This document shows, in pieces, positions 43,027 to 54,954 of a stretch of 64,000 nucleotides of DNA. Under the pieces are notes generated by a model. It made no database searches and was not told where the DNA came from. It saw only the letters and a program-made list of their open reading frames with translations. Within the stretch, counting starts at the first letter, position 1. Each line of letters starts with the position of its first letter. Source of the DNA: Pratylenchus scribneri (taxonomy: Eukaryota > Nematoda > Chromadorea > Rhabditida > Pratylenchidae); the NCBI GenBank assembly GCA_030063045.1, contig JAQSEB010000090.1, forward strand, positions 1,364,001 to 1,428,000, written 5' to 3'. Made by a program: the position numbers and the translations under genes.

Positions 43027-45407
43027 TCATTTTTGCCCCATTGCTTGGCCAATTGATGAGCCTGCTGATTTTCCACCAAGCATTGTTCCATTCCCAGCAA
43101 TTTTGCCCAATGCCTTTATTAAACGGGAAATATTATTTAATTATAATTTTTGTTGAAAATGGATCTCATTTAAGAATTTGAAAGAGTAATATTGATCAAT
43201 TCGAAGCTTTCTAAAATTTTGTCCGAAATTAAATTAAAAAACTCAGCCGAAATTAAATTAAAAGCCTCAAAAGTTTATTTTTTTGGACATATTTGAATTA
43301 AAGGCCATGAGTAAATTTTAAATTAAGTGTTGAATTGAAATTTTTTAAAATTTTCTATCACACGGAATTAATCCTTCCAGCTATATTTTGTTGAGACAAT
43401 TTAGATGGGGCCATTTCTATAGCGGAATATATTTCAAACCATTAAAATGTTTTTGATTAATTTTATCTAATCATGAAATGCCCAATTTTTGCTTTCAAAA
43501 TTCAAATTGTTTCATAATTAAAGAAAAAGGTCTTTTTTAATCAAAATATTTACTTTTAAATTTTCAAATTTCCAATAATTTAAAACTACTGTAAAATTTC
43601 TATTTGTATATTTAATTAAATTCCAAAAATACCTGATTGCTAAGTGCACAACTGTAGCTGCCATCCACTTCCATAAAGCACCAATAACATTTGGATTTAG
43701 GGCAACATTGGCAACAATTGAATGCTCCGCCCCAGATAAAATTCCCATTGGGCAATTGTGGCACATCGCACAGTGTCGACGGATCTTTAGGGAAAAACAT
43801 ATATGCGAATTTGTTTTTTCATTTTCCATTTTCTAAATGGGTTTTAAAATATGGTCAAAAATTACTTGAGTTTTATGCTAACTAATATGGTCATCTACTC
43901 TGAATAAAAACTGGAAGTCATTTAGTTATAAACTTAAGGAAATTGATCCAAATCTGACTGAGACCTATTATTTAGTAGGTTTGTCCAAATTCGGTTACTC
44001 AAATGTGTCGACTTTGTAACCCGGTATTCTGTATTTGGAAAAAATTTCAGTGGGTTATTTTAAGCAAAATTTCCAAATTCGGCTTGAAATTTCATCGATT
44101 CTTTATAAACCGAAACAGACTTTGGACAACCTAACCACTTAGACCCGATCCTTCTCTATGATCTAATCCTAGCTTAATATATGGGTTTGTTTGTCTCCAC
44201 TTTTTTGTTGGAAATGAAAAAAAGTGAAGGGTCCCCACTATGGTCATCAGTATTATTATGGTTAGGGGTATTTAATGTCATTTCAGGGATGGGAAATCAT
44301 CGCAGTTTATCCCTAAAGACTCAAACCCGAATCCTAATAATCCAAGGGGGGGGGGGGGGAAGGGACGTTTCTCATTTTCCCAGTTGACCCAAAAAAACGG
44401 ATACAAACCCAATCGTTCAGGGTCATGTCCACAATAGTGCAAATGTGGGCGTTTTCGATTTATAATAAAGCGGAAACTGGTTTTAGGCCCTACAAATCTT
44501 CTTCCATTTTGGTAGATCTCATCAAGGCGCATCGATTGGTAAATAAATTGTCATGGCTTTTACTAAAATTAAAGATTTTATAACCAAAAACTGGGAAATA
44601 TGGTTTAAACGGTTTAATACCCTTTATTTTGGGCCAAACCTTGACAAATTATATACCATTCGATGCGACTTGATGAGATCTACAAAATGGTGTAAGATTT
44701 GTCAGGTCTAAAACCGGTTTCTGATTTATTATAAATCGAAAACACCCACATTTGCACTATTGTGGGTGGAAATGGCACATGACATAGCATCAAACCCAAT
44801 AAGTACAATCTAAAACTATACCCCTAATCCTAACTTTTATTTTTTAGTTGATTTTAAAAAATATTTTTGCCAGATTATTTATTTTACGCTAATTTCAATG
44901 TTTTTTTATTGTTGTTAAATTGCGAATTTTTCTTTTAAGGAAATTGGTGGACTGGATTTTAAAAAATTTCAAAAATTTACATCCTACAATTTAATTTTGA
45001 TTTACATTTCATTAAGAATTGATAAAACATACTGCAAGTTTTATATCCGCTGTTGAATTGGTTGCAAATTGCTGAACACGGCTGCAACAAAGCCGACACT
45101 TGTGGAACATTATCTGACAATTGGATTGAAATAATTTAATTACAAATTTTTATTTAAATTTTTTTTGAAAATAAATTTCAATTATTTATTGAGTAAATTT
45201 CATGTCATTTTAAAAAGATAGGAAATAATTAAATTAATATTAATTTTAAAACATAAATTTTTAAACCCAAAAAATGTGTAAATTTAATTTTTATTTATTT
45301 TATTTTGCTACATTTTTTAAAATTAACTTACAAAGAGAAAAGAAAGCAAAGCCAACGACCAAAATGAGCAAAGGACGGCGAAGGCACAAATTGTTGATTT
45401 TTGGCAT
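43027..45407 (-). CDS. Secreted cysteine-rich protein with glycine-rich C-terminus
   Basis: Four exons, 45407-45332, 45113-45033, 43784-43633 and 43113-43027 (phases 1, 1, 0), 131 residues. Residues 1-25 look like a signal sequence with a basic lead (LCLRRPLLILVVGFAFFSL). Two Cys-rich segments follow: LQPCSAICNQFNSGYKTCN, then CDVPQLPNGNFIW and FNCCQCCPKSKCYWC. The last exon, GKIAGNGTMLGGKSAGSSIG, is a glycine-rich stretch echoing the zipper of the neighbouring family, though the Cys pattern differs. At least 12 cysteines after the signal imply disulfides and an extracellular role. No known domain recognised; an effector or cuticle/secretory protein is possible but unproven. Intron 2 (1.25 kb) holds two palindromic elements. 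Confidence 0.72.
44182..44411. mobile_element. MITE-like element with G14 tract
   Basis: Left TGGGTTTGTTTGTCTCC and right GGATACAAACCCA are inverted tips; the next 30 bp pair imperfectly. It contains GGGGGGGGGGGGGG at 44346-44359 and TTAGGGGTATTT. Same style as the element at 34769-35008. It lies in intron 2 of the secreted Cys-rich gene. Confidence 0.55.
44429..44765. mobile_element. 337-bp palindromic element, type P1
   Basis: CCACAATAGTGCAAATGTGG at the left pairs with its reverse complement at the right end. Arms of about 140 bp each include TTTTCGATTTATAATAAA and GATCTCATCAAG(G/T)CGCATCGA. Shares its core with 41765-41995. Directly abuts the preceding element. Confidence 0.75.
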
Positions 45408-46449
45408 TATTTTTTTATTTAATTGAGAAAATAAGTAGAAATTTTTTTTGGATTAGAGCAATGAATATGAATATTTCCCGCGAATTTTCCTTTTTTATAT
45501 TCCCCATTCTTTGATCAAAATTTTAATCGTAAATTTTATCATATTGGTTTTAGCCTCATTTTCACTTCCTTGTTTTTATTTTTATGGCCCAATTATGAAT
45601 TACACATATACATTTGAGGATAATTTTACGAATCAGGAAGTAAAAATGTGAATAAAATTAAATTTGATAAGGGAAAAATTACTTCCGCATTTCTTTACAC
45701 AATTTTATGACCTAAATAAAATTCCGTGGATGGAAGATGGATCCAAGAGCATTGACAAATTTGATGATACTATATTTTTATTTTGTGCTCAATAAGGAAG
45801 TAAATATTTGCAAATTTCCCAAGCAAATTTATCAATTGATAAAATTTTTTATCATTTTTATTTTTATGGACTTTAATTTTAATCTAATACATTAAAAGAG
45901 AAAATGTGATAAAAATAAAATAAATAATATTTAAATATGTCATTTAATTTAATTTTGCCAATGCCATTTTCTTACTCAAAGATTTAATAAAATATGAAAA
46001 ATTTCCATTAAAATTGTCATTTTTTAGGATGACATTTCGTAAACAATGTAATTTTGGATGGAATAATTAAAAACTTTTTTGGGACCATTTTATTTATTAA
46101 CCAAAGAGACATTTGCCATCTAATGTTGGTAAATTATTTTTATTCTAGCATTCTTTTGCATTCTAGTCCATCATGTTTTTAATTAATATATAAATAAAAA
46201 ATTGAATTATTAAAATAAAATTACAAAAAAGGAATTTGTGTTAATTTTGACCATAAAATTTTAAATTATTAATTTGAAAATAATATCATCAAATTAAATT
46301 TAATAAAATTTTATTTCATTATTTTTTATTTTATTTTTCAACATTTTTTTCCATTTTTTTCGATTTTGATAAACTTTTGCATATTTTGTGTCAATCCCGA
46401 ACGAAGTATTTTAAAAACAATAAGTCATCATTCATCAAATTATTTTTGT
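45408..46449. other. No gene seen
   Basis: AT-rich. 45790-45860 (GGAAGTAAATATTTGCAAATTT and TTATCAATTGATAAAATTTT) recurs near 51910-51965, so intergenic segments here are duplicated. 46080-46290 pairs with 42720-42965. Confidence 0.45.
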
Positions 46450-46812
46450 TTAACATAAAATTGAAATATGGCATTTATAAATAAAATAAAAAAGATTAAT
46501 TTTAAATATAAAACATTTAATCATCCCACAAATAGTTCTTTGATCAATCTGAATATTTACAGTTACACACAGATCATTGGAGTGGTGCTTGGTCGAGTCC
46601 ACAATTCTGCAAATAAAAAAATTTGCAGTTTTCTTTATGATCTTAAGGATGAAATAAGCTGTATTTTTGTACTTTAGGTTTTCGGGATTGCTTATCACGA
46701 TTGTATAAATGGTTTTTGATTTGGCCAAATCCGGCGCAGCTTGGCCACAGGGATTCATACATTTTTTGTAAATTTCAAAAAAATCTTTGATTTTTATTTT
46801 TATAAAATTCAT
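46450..46812 (-). CDS. Unknown protein, partial; 5' end next to the satellite array
   Basis: Readable sequence: FFEIYKKCMNPCGQAAPDL, AKSKTIYTIVISNPENLK, then either straight on or across a GT...AG intron (46675-46613) to IVDSTKHHSNDLCVTVN, IQIDQRTICGMIKCF. Both versions keep frame. A phase-1 acceptor (AATCAAAG before ATTTTTTTG) suggests that a first exon lies further 5', that is, beyond or within the 4.7-kb satellite. Four or five cysteines and codon composition suggest a real product; no domain recognised. The first 35 nt of this exon are repeated in the satellite units. Confidence 0.45.
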   Translation of the reverse strand: MNFIKIKIKDFFEIYKKCMNPCGQAAPDLAKSKTIYTIVISNPENLKYKNTAYFILKIIKKTANFFICRIVDSTKHHSNDLCVTVNIQIDQRTICGMIKCFIFKINLFYFIYKCHISILC

Positions 46813-49800
46813 TGATTTTTTGAATGATGCACATTTTATATGCTCACTAGAAAATATTCTAATATTTATTTTATTAAAAAAATTAAATAGCTAAGTGAAA
46901 CAGGGATTCATACATTTTTGTAAATTTCAAAAAAATCTTTGATTTTTATTTTTATAAAATTCATTGATTTTTTGAATGATGCACATTTTATATGCTCACT
47001 AGAAAATATTCTAATATTTATTTTATTGAAAAAATTAAAAAGCTAAGTGAAACAGGGATTCATACATTTTTGTAAAATTCTTAAAAATTGAAACAATTTT
47101 AAATTTAAGAAATTCATTGATTTTTTGAATGATGCACATTTTATATGCTCACTAGAAAATATTCTAATATTTATTTTATTGAAAAAATTAAAAAGCTAAA
47201 TGAAACAGGGATTCATACATTTTTGTAAAATTCTTAAAAATTGAAAGAATTTTAAATTTAAGAAATTCATTGATTTTTTGAATAATGCACATTTTATATG
47301 CTCTCTAGAAAATATTCTAATATTTATTTTATTGAAAAAATTAAATAGCTAAGTGAAACAGGGATTCATACATTTTTGTAAATTTCAAAAAAATCTTTGA
47401 TTTTTATTTTAATAAAATTCTTAAAAATTGAAAGAATTTTAAATTTAAGAAATTCATTGATTTTTTGAATGATTGCACATTTTATATGCTCACTAGAAAA
47501 TATTCTAATATTTATTTTATTGAAAAAATTAAAGAGCTAAATGAAACAAGGATTCATACATTTTTGTAAAATTCTTAAAAATTGAAAGAATTTTAAATTT
47601 AAGAAATTCATTGATTTTTTGAATAATGCACATTTTATATGCTCTCTAGAAAATATTCTAATATTTATTTTATTGAAAAAATTAAATAGCTAAGTGAAAC
47701 AGGGATTCATACATTTTTGTAAATTTCAAAAAAATCTTTGATTTTTATTTTAATAAAATTCTTAAAAATTGAAAGAATTTTAAATTTAAGAAATTCATTG
47801 ATTTTTTGAATGATTGCACATTTTATATGCTCACTAGAAAATATTCTAATATTTATTTTATTGAAAAAATTAAAGAACTAAGAGAAACAGGGATTCATAC
47901 ATTTTTGTAAATTTCAAAAAAATCTTTGATTTTTATTTTAATAAAATTCTTAAAAATTGAAAGAATTTTAAATTTAAGAAATTCATAGATTTTTTGAATG
48001 ATTGCACATTTTATATGCTCACTAGAAAATATTCTAATATTTATTTTATTGAAAAAATTAAAGAACTAAGAGAAACAGGGATTCATACATTTTTGTAAAT
48101 TTTTTAAAAATTGAAAGAATTTTAAATTTAAGAAATTCATTGATTTTTTGAATGATTGCACATTTTATATGCTCACTAGAAAATATTCTAATATTTATTT
48201 TATTGAAAAAATTAAAGAACTAAGAGAAACAGGGATTCATACATTTTTGTAAATTTTTTAAAAATTGAAAGAATTTTAAATTTAAGAAATTCATTGATTT
48301 TTTGAATGATTGCACATTTTATATGCTCACTAGAAAATATTCTAATATTTATTTTATTGAAAAAATTAAATAGCTAAGTGAAACAGGGATTCATACATTT
48401 TTGTAAATTTCAAAAAAATCTTTGATTTTTATTTTAATAAAATTCTTAAAAATTGAAAGAATTTTAAATTTAAGAAATTCATTGATTTTTTTGAATGATT
48501 GCACATTTTATATGCTCACTAGAAAATATTCTAATATTTATTTTATTGAAAAAATTAAATAGCTAAGTGAAACAGGGATTCATACATTTTTGTAAATTTT
48601 TTAAAAATTGAAAGAATTTTAAATTTAAGAAATTCATTGATTTTTTGAATGATTGCACATTTTATATGCTCACTAGAAAATATTCTAATATTTATTTTAT
48701 TGAAAAAATTAAAAAGCTAAGTGAAACAGGGATTCATACATTTTTGTAAATTTCAAAAAAATCTTTGATTTTTATTTTAATAAAATTCTTAAAAATTGAA
48801 AGAATTTTAAATTTAAGAAATTCATTGATTTTTTGAATGATTGCACATTTTATATGCTCACTAGAAAATATTCTAATATTTATTTTATTGAAAAAATTAA
48901 AAAGCTAAGTGAAACAGGGATTCATACATTTTTGTAAATTTCAAAAAAATCTTTGATTTTTATTTTAATAAAATTCTTAAAAATTGAAAGAATTTTAAAT
49001 TTAAGAAATTCATTGATTTTTTGAATGATTGCACATTTTATATGCTCACTAGAAAATATTCTAATATTTATTTTATTGAAAAAAATTAAAGAACTAAGAG
49101 AAACAGGGATTCATACATTTTTGTAAATTTCAAAAAAATCTTTGATTTTTATTTTAATAAAATTCTTAAAAATTGAAAGAATTTTAAATTTAAGAAATTC
49201 ATAGATTTTTTGAATGATTGCACATTTTATATGCTCACTAGAAAATATTCTAATATTTATTTTATTGAAAAAATTAAAAAGCTAAGTGAAACAGGGATTC
49301 ATACATTTTTGTAAATTTTTTAAAAATTGAAAGAATTTTAAATTTAAGAAATTCATTGATTTTTTGAATGATTGCACATTTTATATGCTCACTAGAAAAT
49401 ATTCTAATATTTATTTTATTGAAAAAATTAAAAAGCTAAGTGAAACAGGGATTCATACATTTTTGTAAATTTCAAAAAAATCTTTGATTTTTATTTTAAT
49501 AAAATTCTTAAAAATTGAAAGAATTTTAAATTTAAGAAATTCATTGATTTTTTGAATGATTGCACATTTTATATGCTCACTAGAAAATATTCTAATATTT
49601 ATTTTATTGAAAAAATTAAAGAACTAAGAGAAACAGGGATTCATACATTTTTGTAAATTTCAAAAAAATCTTTGATTTTTATTTTAATAAAATTCTTAAA
49701 AATTGAAAGAATTTTAAATTTAAGAAATTCATAGATTTTTTGAATGATTGCACATTTTATATGCTCACTAGAAAATATTCTAATATTTATTTTATTGAAA

Positions 49801-51418
49801 AAATTAAATAGCTAAGTGAAACAGGGATTCATACATTTTTGTAAATTTCAAAAAAATCTTTGATTTTTATTTTAATAAAATTCTTAAAAATTGAAAGAAT
49901 TTTAAATTTAAGAAATTCATTGATTTTTTGAATGATTGCACATTTTATATGCTCACTAGAAAATATTCTAATATTTATTTTATTGAAAAAATTAAAGAAC
50001 TAAGAGAAACAGGGATTCATACATTTTTGTAAATTTTTTAAAAATTGAAAGAATTTTAAATTTAAGAAATTCATTGATTTTTTGAATGATTGCACATTTT
50101 ATATGCTCACTAGAAAATATTCTAATATTTATTTTATTGAAAAAATTAAAGAACTAAGAGAAACAGGGATTCATACATTTTTGTAAATTTCAAAAAAATC
50201 TTTGATTTTTATTTTAATAAAATTCTTAAAAATTGAAAGAATTTTAAATTTAAGAAATTCATTGATTTTTTGAATGATTGCAAATTTTATATGCTCACTA
50301 GAAAATATTCTAATATTTATTTTATTGAAAAAATTAAAGAACTAAGAGAAACAGGGATTCATACATTTTTGTAAATTTCAAAAAAATCTTTGATTTTTAT
50401 TTTAATAAAATTCTTAAAAATTGAAAGAATTTTAAATTTAAGAAATTCATTGATTTTTTGAATGATTGCACATTTTATATGCTCACTAGAAAATATTCTA
50501 ATATTTATTTTATTGAAAAAATTAAATAGCTAAGTGAAACAGGGATTCATACATTTTTGTAAATTTCAAAAAAATCTTTGATTTTTATTTTAATAAAATT
50601 CTTAAAAATTGAAAGAATTTTAAATTTAAGAAATTCATTGATTTTTTGAATGATTGCACATTTTATATGCTCACTAGAAAATATTCTAATATTTATTTTA
50701 TTGAAAAAATTAAATAGCTAAGTGAAACAGGGATTCATACATTTTTGTAAATTTCAAAAAAATCTTTGATTTTTATTTTAATAAAATTCTTAAAAATTGA
50801 AAGAATTTTAAATTTAAGAAATTCATTGATTTTTTGAATGATTGCACATTTTATATGCTCACTAGAAAATATTCTAATATTTATTTTATTGAAAAAATTA
50901 AATAGCTAAGTGAAACAGGGATTCATACATTTTTGTAAATTTCAAAAAAATCTTTGATTTTTATTTTAATAAAATTCTTAAAAATTGAAAGAATTTTAAA
51001 TTTAAGAAATTCATTGATTTTTTGAATGATTGCACATTTTATATGCTCACTAGAAAATATTCGAATATTTATTTTATTGAAAAAATTAAAGAACTAAGAG
51101 AAACAAGGATTCATACATTTTTGTAAATTTTTTAAAAATTGAAAGAATTTTAAATTTAAGAAATTCATTGATTTTTTGAATGATTGCACATTTTATATGC
51201 TCACTAGAAAATATTCTAATATTTATTTTATTGAAAAAATTAAATAGCTAAGTGAAACAGGGATTCATACATTTTTATAAAATTCAAAAAAATCTTTGAT
51301 TTTTATTTTTATAAAATTCTTAAAAATTGAAAGAATTTTAAATTTAAGAAATTCATTGATTTTTTGAATGATTGCACATTTTATATGCTCACTAGAAAAT
51401 ATTCTAATATTTATTTTT
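46748..51418. repeat. 27-copy satellite with 153- and 188-bp unit types
   Basis: The GGGATTCATACATTTTTGTAAA start of the unit recurs 27 times, from 46750 to 51260. Spacing is either about 151-155 bp or 187-189 bp; long units carry an extra 35-bp block (TTTCAAAAAAATCTTTGATTTTTATTTTAA-type). Single-base variants (AAATAGCTAAGTG versus AAAGAACTAAGAG) are shared between non-adjacent units, suggesting homogenisation by unequal exchange. The first, most diverged unit merges into the exon of the gene at 46450-46812. Confidence 0.97.
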
Positions 51419-51473
51419 ATTTAAAGATTATCGTTATTTGTAATAAATTAAAAATAAAATAATTTAAATTCAG

Positions 51474-51624
51474 GAAAGATAGATTGCCGATGAAATTTGT
51501 CAATATCCAATTATTCCCGGCTGTCACTCTGCAATGTGCGGGCGATAAATTTCGCATAAAGTTTAACAAGAATGAATGGCTATTCAATCAATTCAAACAT
51601 GTCCTTGAATTTGGAATACTTTGA
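51474..51624 (+). CDS. C-terminal exon of a SPRY (B30.2) domain protein
   Basis: After TTCAG at 51473, one phase-2 exon reads KDRLPMKFVNIQLFPAVTLQ, CAGDKFRIKFNKNEWLFNQ and ends VLEFGIL, TGA at 51622. LFPAVTLQ...GDKFRIKFN is the last strand pair of a SPRY domain, as in RanBPM-like proteins and the SPRYSEC proteins of cyst nematodes. No upstream SPRY exon was found on this strand in the 0.1 kb before the satellite or before 46.7 kb. It is either an orphan exon or the array occupies a very long intron. Role if intact: protein-protein interaction. Confidence 0.55.
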
Positions 51625-52577
51625 CGTGAGAAAGAAAAAAAAATAAATTAAGCTGATTATTTTTTGTCATTAATTTTATTATTCTGATAATTTTCAATCA
51701 AATTAAATTCATTCATTATTTTTTAAAAATTATTTTTATGACTGTCTGCTAACAAATAAATTCGAAGGACATATAGAAAAAATGCTAGAAAAAATATCAC
51801 GGCATTTTTTAATATATTAAATACATATTTCATTTTCAAAAATGTTCATTTTTTGATTGAATTATTAAAAAAATTATTATAAAATGAATATATTATTTTT
51901 TACACAAAGGAGAAGCAAAATATTCACATTTCCAAGTAATTTATCAATTGATAAAATTTTTTATTTGTTAAGATTTTTGCCTTAATTTGAATGAGAAAAT
52001 AATAAAAAAATATTTTTAAAATATAGCAAAGTTTTAATTCGATTTTAATTCAATTTAATGTTGTCACCTCCTTCTCTTTGGCATTTTTGTAAATTTTTGC
52101 CATCATTTTTGTCAAAAACGATTACCTTGTCGTTGTTGACTGATGGCCGTCGTTCTTATTTCGTTCGTAATGCGGAGGGAATGATGGCTAGAATTATTGC
52201 AAAGATAGTAATAATTATGGAATATTTTTCTCAATTTGCATTAAAAATACTTTTATTGTAAAAATAGTTTTTTTTATATTAATTTTTATATGATTTTTTG
52301 TGCCCATTTATCTTGGTTATAGTGAAATGTAAGGAATTTAGGTTTAAGAAAATTGAGAAATTAGATTTTGACATCTCATCAGAGCAATGACGGAAAATGA
52401 TATGGTCAAAATGACGCATAAAATGCCAATTTTTTAACTGAATGTTTATGTGACTAAAAAATCCTCTTTTAAAGGTAAATAATTTCATAAAATATCTTTT
52501 TATAGTATTGCTATTAAAAGAGAGGGAAAAATATTAATAATCTAACTTATTTCATGTAATTCTCAATTATTTTATTA
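51625..52577. other. No gene securely seen
   Basis: AT-rich. On the minus strand at 52225-52065 there are codon-rich stretches (TIFAIILAIIPSALRTK; MMAKIYKNAKEKE) separated by frame changes; they might be a decayed exon, but no consistent model could be built. Confidence 0.35.
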
Positions 52578-54954
52578 TTACGTCCATCCCTGCTGGGCTG
52601 TTGAAGAGGTTAAGCCGATGGCTTTGATGAGAACGGTAGGCAAAATTCGTAACATCATTTGTTTGCAATCATTGCGAATTGTGCCGTTTAAAGCCAAATA
52701 AATTATGGTGCAGCAGCCTAAAAATTAAAGAAATTTTAATTCTTATTTAAGTTATGAGTTTTTTATTTTAGAAATTATTAAATTTTTTAGTTTAAAAATT
52801 TCTAAAAATAAATAAATAAACAAGATTTAATTTTTTAATATAATATTTTTAACTCGAAGCGTCCAATCTCAATGAACTATAATATTCATTCATTTATAAA
52901 TTATTTTATTAATAATTTACAAAATTCATTTTTAGTATTTTATTTTTTTTTTTTAAAGGTGAAAACATTCATTTAAATTACTATGCTTGAAAAATGCTCA
53001 ATTAAATATAAATCAGATAAAGAAATAAATTTATGGGATACAAAAAATAAATTTTTAAATTGTTTTTTTTTTTTGTAATTTTACCAAATCCAATTCAAAG
53101 CTATTAGATTCAATCCATTTTAAACAAAAATATCAATAATAAATCTAGGCAAAAAGTTTAGTAAAAATTTATAAAAATTCTATTAATAAATATTTTATAA
53201 AGTATAAAATTCACCCTGCAATGTAAGCAATAGGAATTGTGTGAACACAATCAATGGCTTTGTGACGGGAATGAATGAGTAACTGTGATAAAGCGATGCA
53301 ACAGACATGTTCAACGCACTTATGATGAATACTTGGATGAAAATCTGCGAATTAAAAATATAAAATTTATAAATAAAATGAAGAATTTTAACAAAAATTT
53401 CCTTTATCATTTTACTCTCACATTAAATTTAAATTCTAAATACCAATTTTTGAGCTCTTTTTGTCTCGGCACTCAAATTTTGCGAGCCCAACTGATTTGC
53501 GAAGAAACACATTTTGAAGCAGAAAAAGCCATAAATAGTTGGAAATAAAATGACCAGAAGATAATTGTGGATCATTCGGGTGGCATTCACCTATGGAAAA
53601 AATATTTATTTATTAAATATTTATATTTTATAAAAAATAATAATAATTTATCAAATTTTGCTTTTGTTATTTCATATTATTCTTTTTTTTCCTTGATTGA
53701 GTAAATTAAGAAATAAGCTTTTAAAAAAATAAAATAATTTTATTTGTTATTGAGATTCTTAGATTTAAAAATTAAATTAAATTTATCTGAAATAAAAATA
53801 TAAGAATGCCCCCATAAACACATAAGTTATTGTTTTTTGATAATTTAATAATTAGCATCCATTTTTAGTTTGATTTTTTTGCCATCACTCATATATAGTC
53901 CATCAATGCCAGTCCTATATTTAATGAACGGATTCAGACTCCATGCCACATTCACCGCCGATGGGATTGTTGGATGGTAGTAGAGAAGCCAAACTGAACA
54001 ATATGTACAATGCAATTGCTGCCATCCAGAACCAAATTTTTCCTCCTAAATTTCATTTAATTTGGATTCATTAAAAAACTTAAAAATATTTTCTTCAATG
54101 AAACTTTTTTGAAAATAAAAAATGGAAAAATTATATTTTAAAAATTGTTGATAAATTTCAGAAAATACGTTTCTCACTTGCAAATAATCTGTCGGACATT
54201 TTCGGCGCCACAATGTCCACAACTCGGTTCAGAGCTAAGACAACTGCTGTCGATGTTTCTCCACACCAACATGCTGAAATTATTTTGAAAACATTTAAAA
54301 ATTAAATTTTATTTTAAATTACCCAATATTAAAATTATTCAAAAAATATTTTCCCTAAATAAATTTTCTCACTTTGTGCTACACAACCAATTAAATAAAG
54401 CAATGTGGGTGCTGAGCAAAACATTGCACCAGTGGAGCAGACAATTCCGGTGGCCACACCGGTCAATTCAGTGATACCTGCAGGTGAAATTAATGAAAAA
54501 ATAAAAATGGAAATTTTTTAAATAAATTTTTAAAATTTTGGGATAAGTGAATTTAAAGATTAGAAAAAAATTATGGAAAAAAATTGACCAAATCAAAGGC
54601 CCCAATCATGAACATCATTGCATAGCAGGCATTCGTTCTCATGCGCCCCCAAATGGAAATCATGCAAGGAATGTACAAAATCTGCAATTTAATTAATATA
54701 ATACTCAAAAAAAAATAATAAAAATTTCTAATAGATTAATTTTTGAAATTTTTTCAAAAATTTTCATAATTTTGTTAATTATTTTAAAAATAAAAAAAAT
54801 AAAATTTCCTTACAAAATAAATGATGGCCACCAAAATGAATGCAATTCCAATGGTCAAATTTTGGCGCTGTTCAAATGAATTTTGGTCAATGTCCAATCC
54901 AGTGCAATTGTAAAGCGAGGCATATTCCCCGGGTCTCAGAATAATTAATTCCAT
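52578..54954 (-). CDS. SRT-class seven-transmembrane chemoreceptor, frame problems
   Basis: Exons 54954-54814, 54681-54589, 54477-54373, 54273-54178, 54045-53889, 53590-53444, 53344-53215 and 52717-52578 (TAA). Exon 1 MELIILRPGEYASLYNCTG then TM1, exon 2 ILYIPCMISIWGRM, exon 3 GIVCSTGAMFCSAPTLLYLI, exon 4 TAVVLALNRVVDIV, exon 5 NVAWSLNPFIKY, exon 6 HNYLLVILFPTIYGFFCF, exon 7 LIVFTQFLLLTLQG, exon 8 IIYLALNGTIR. YNC, ILYIPC, ALNR and the TM7 YLALN.TIR are SRT signatures. Splice phases agree for exons 1-2, 3-4, 4-5, 6-7 and 7-8. Exon 2/3 and exon 5/6 junctions are off by one base and exon 5 changes frame near 53975. Pseudogene or assembly indels. Sensory receptor if functional. Confidence 0.75.

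Noticed and set aside
43518..43829. Minus-strand ORF starting MENEKTNSHICF
   Set aside because: Out of frame with the supported exon 43784-43633, which splices consistently to exons on both sides.
46468..46677. Plus-strand ORF opposite the unknown gene
   Set aside because: The minus strand has better codon content, a plausible intron and cysteine-containing sequence; the plus ORF starts in AT-rich DNA without support.
46748..51418. CRISPR array
   Set aside because: Repeats of 153/188 bp are contiguous with no unique spacers, and the DNA is eukaryotic with introns.
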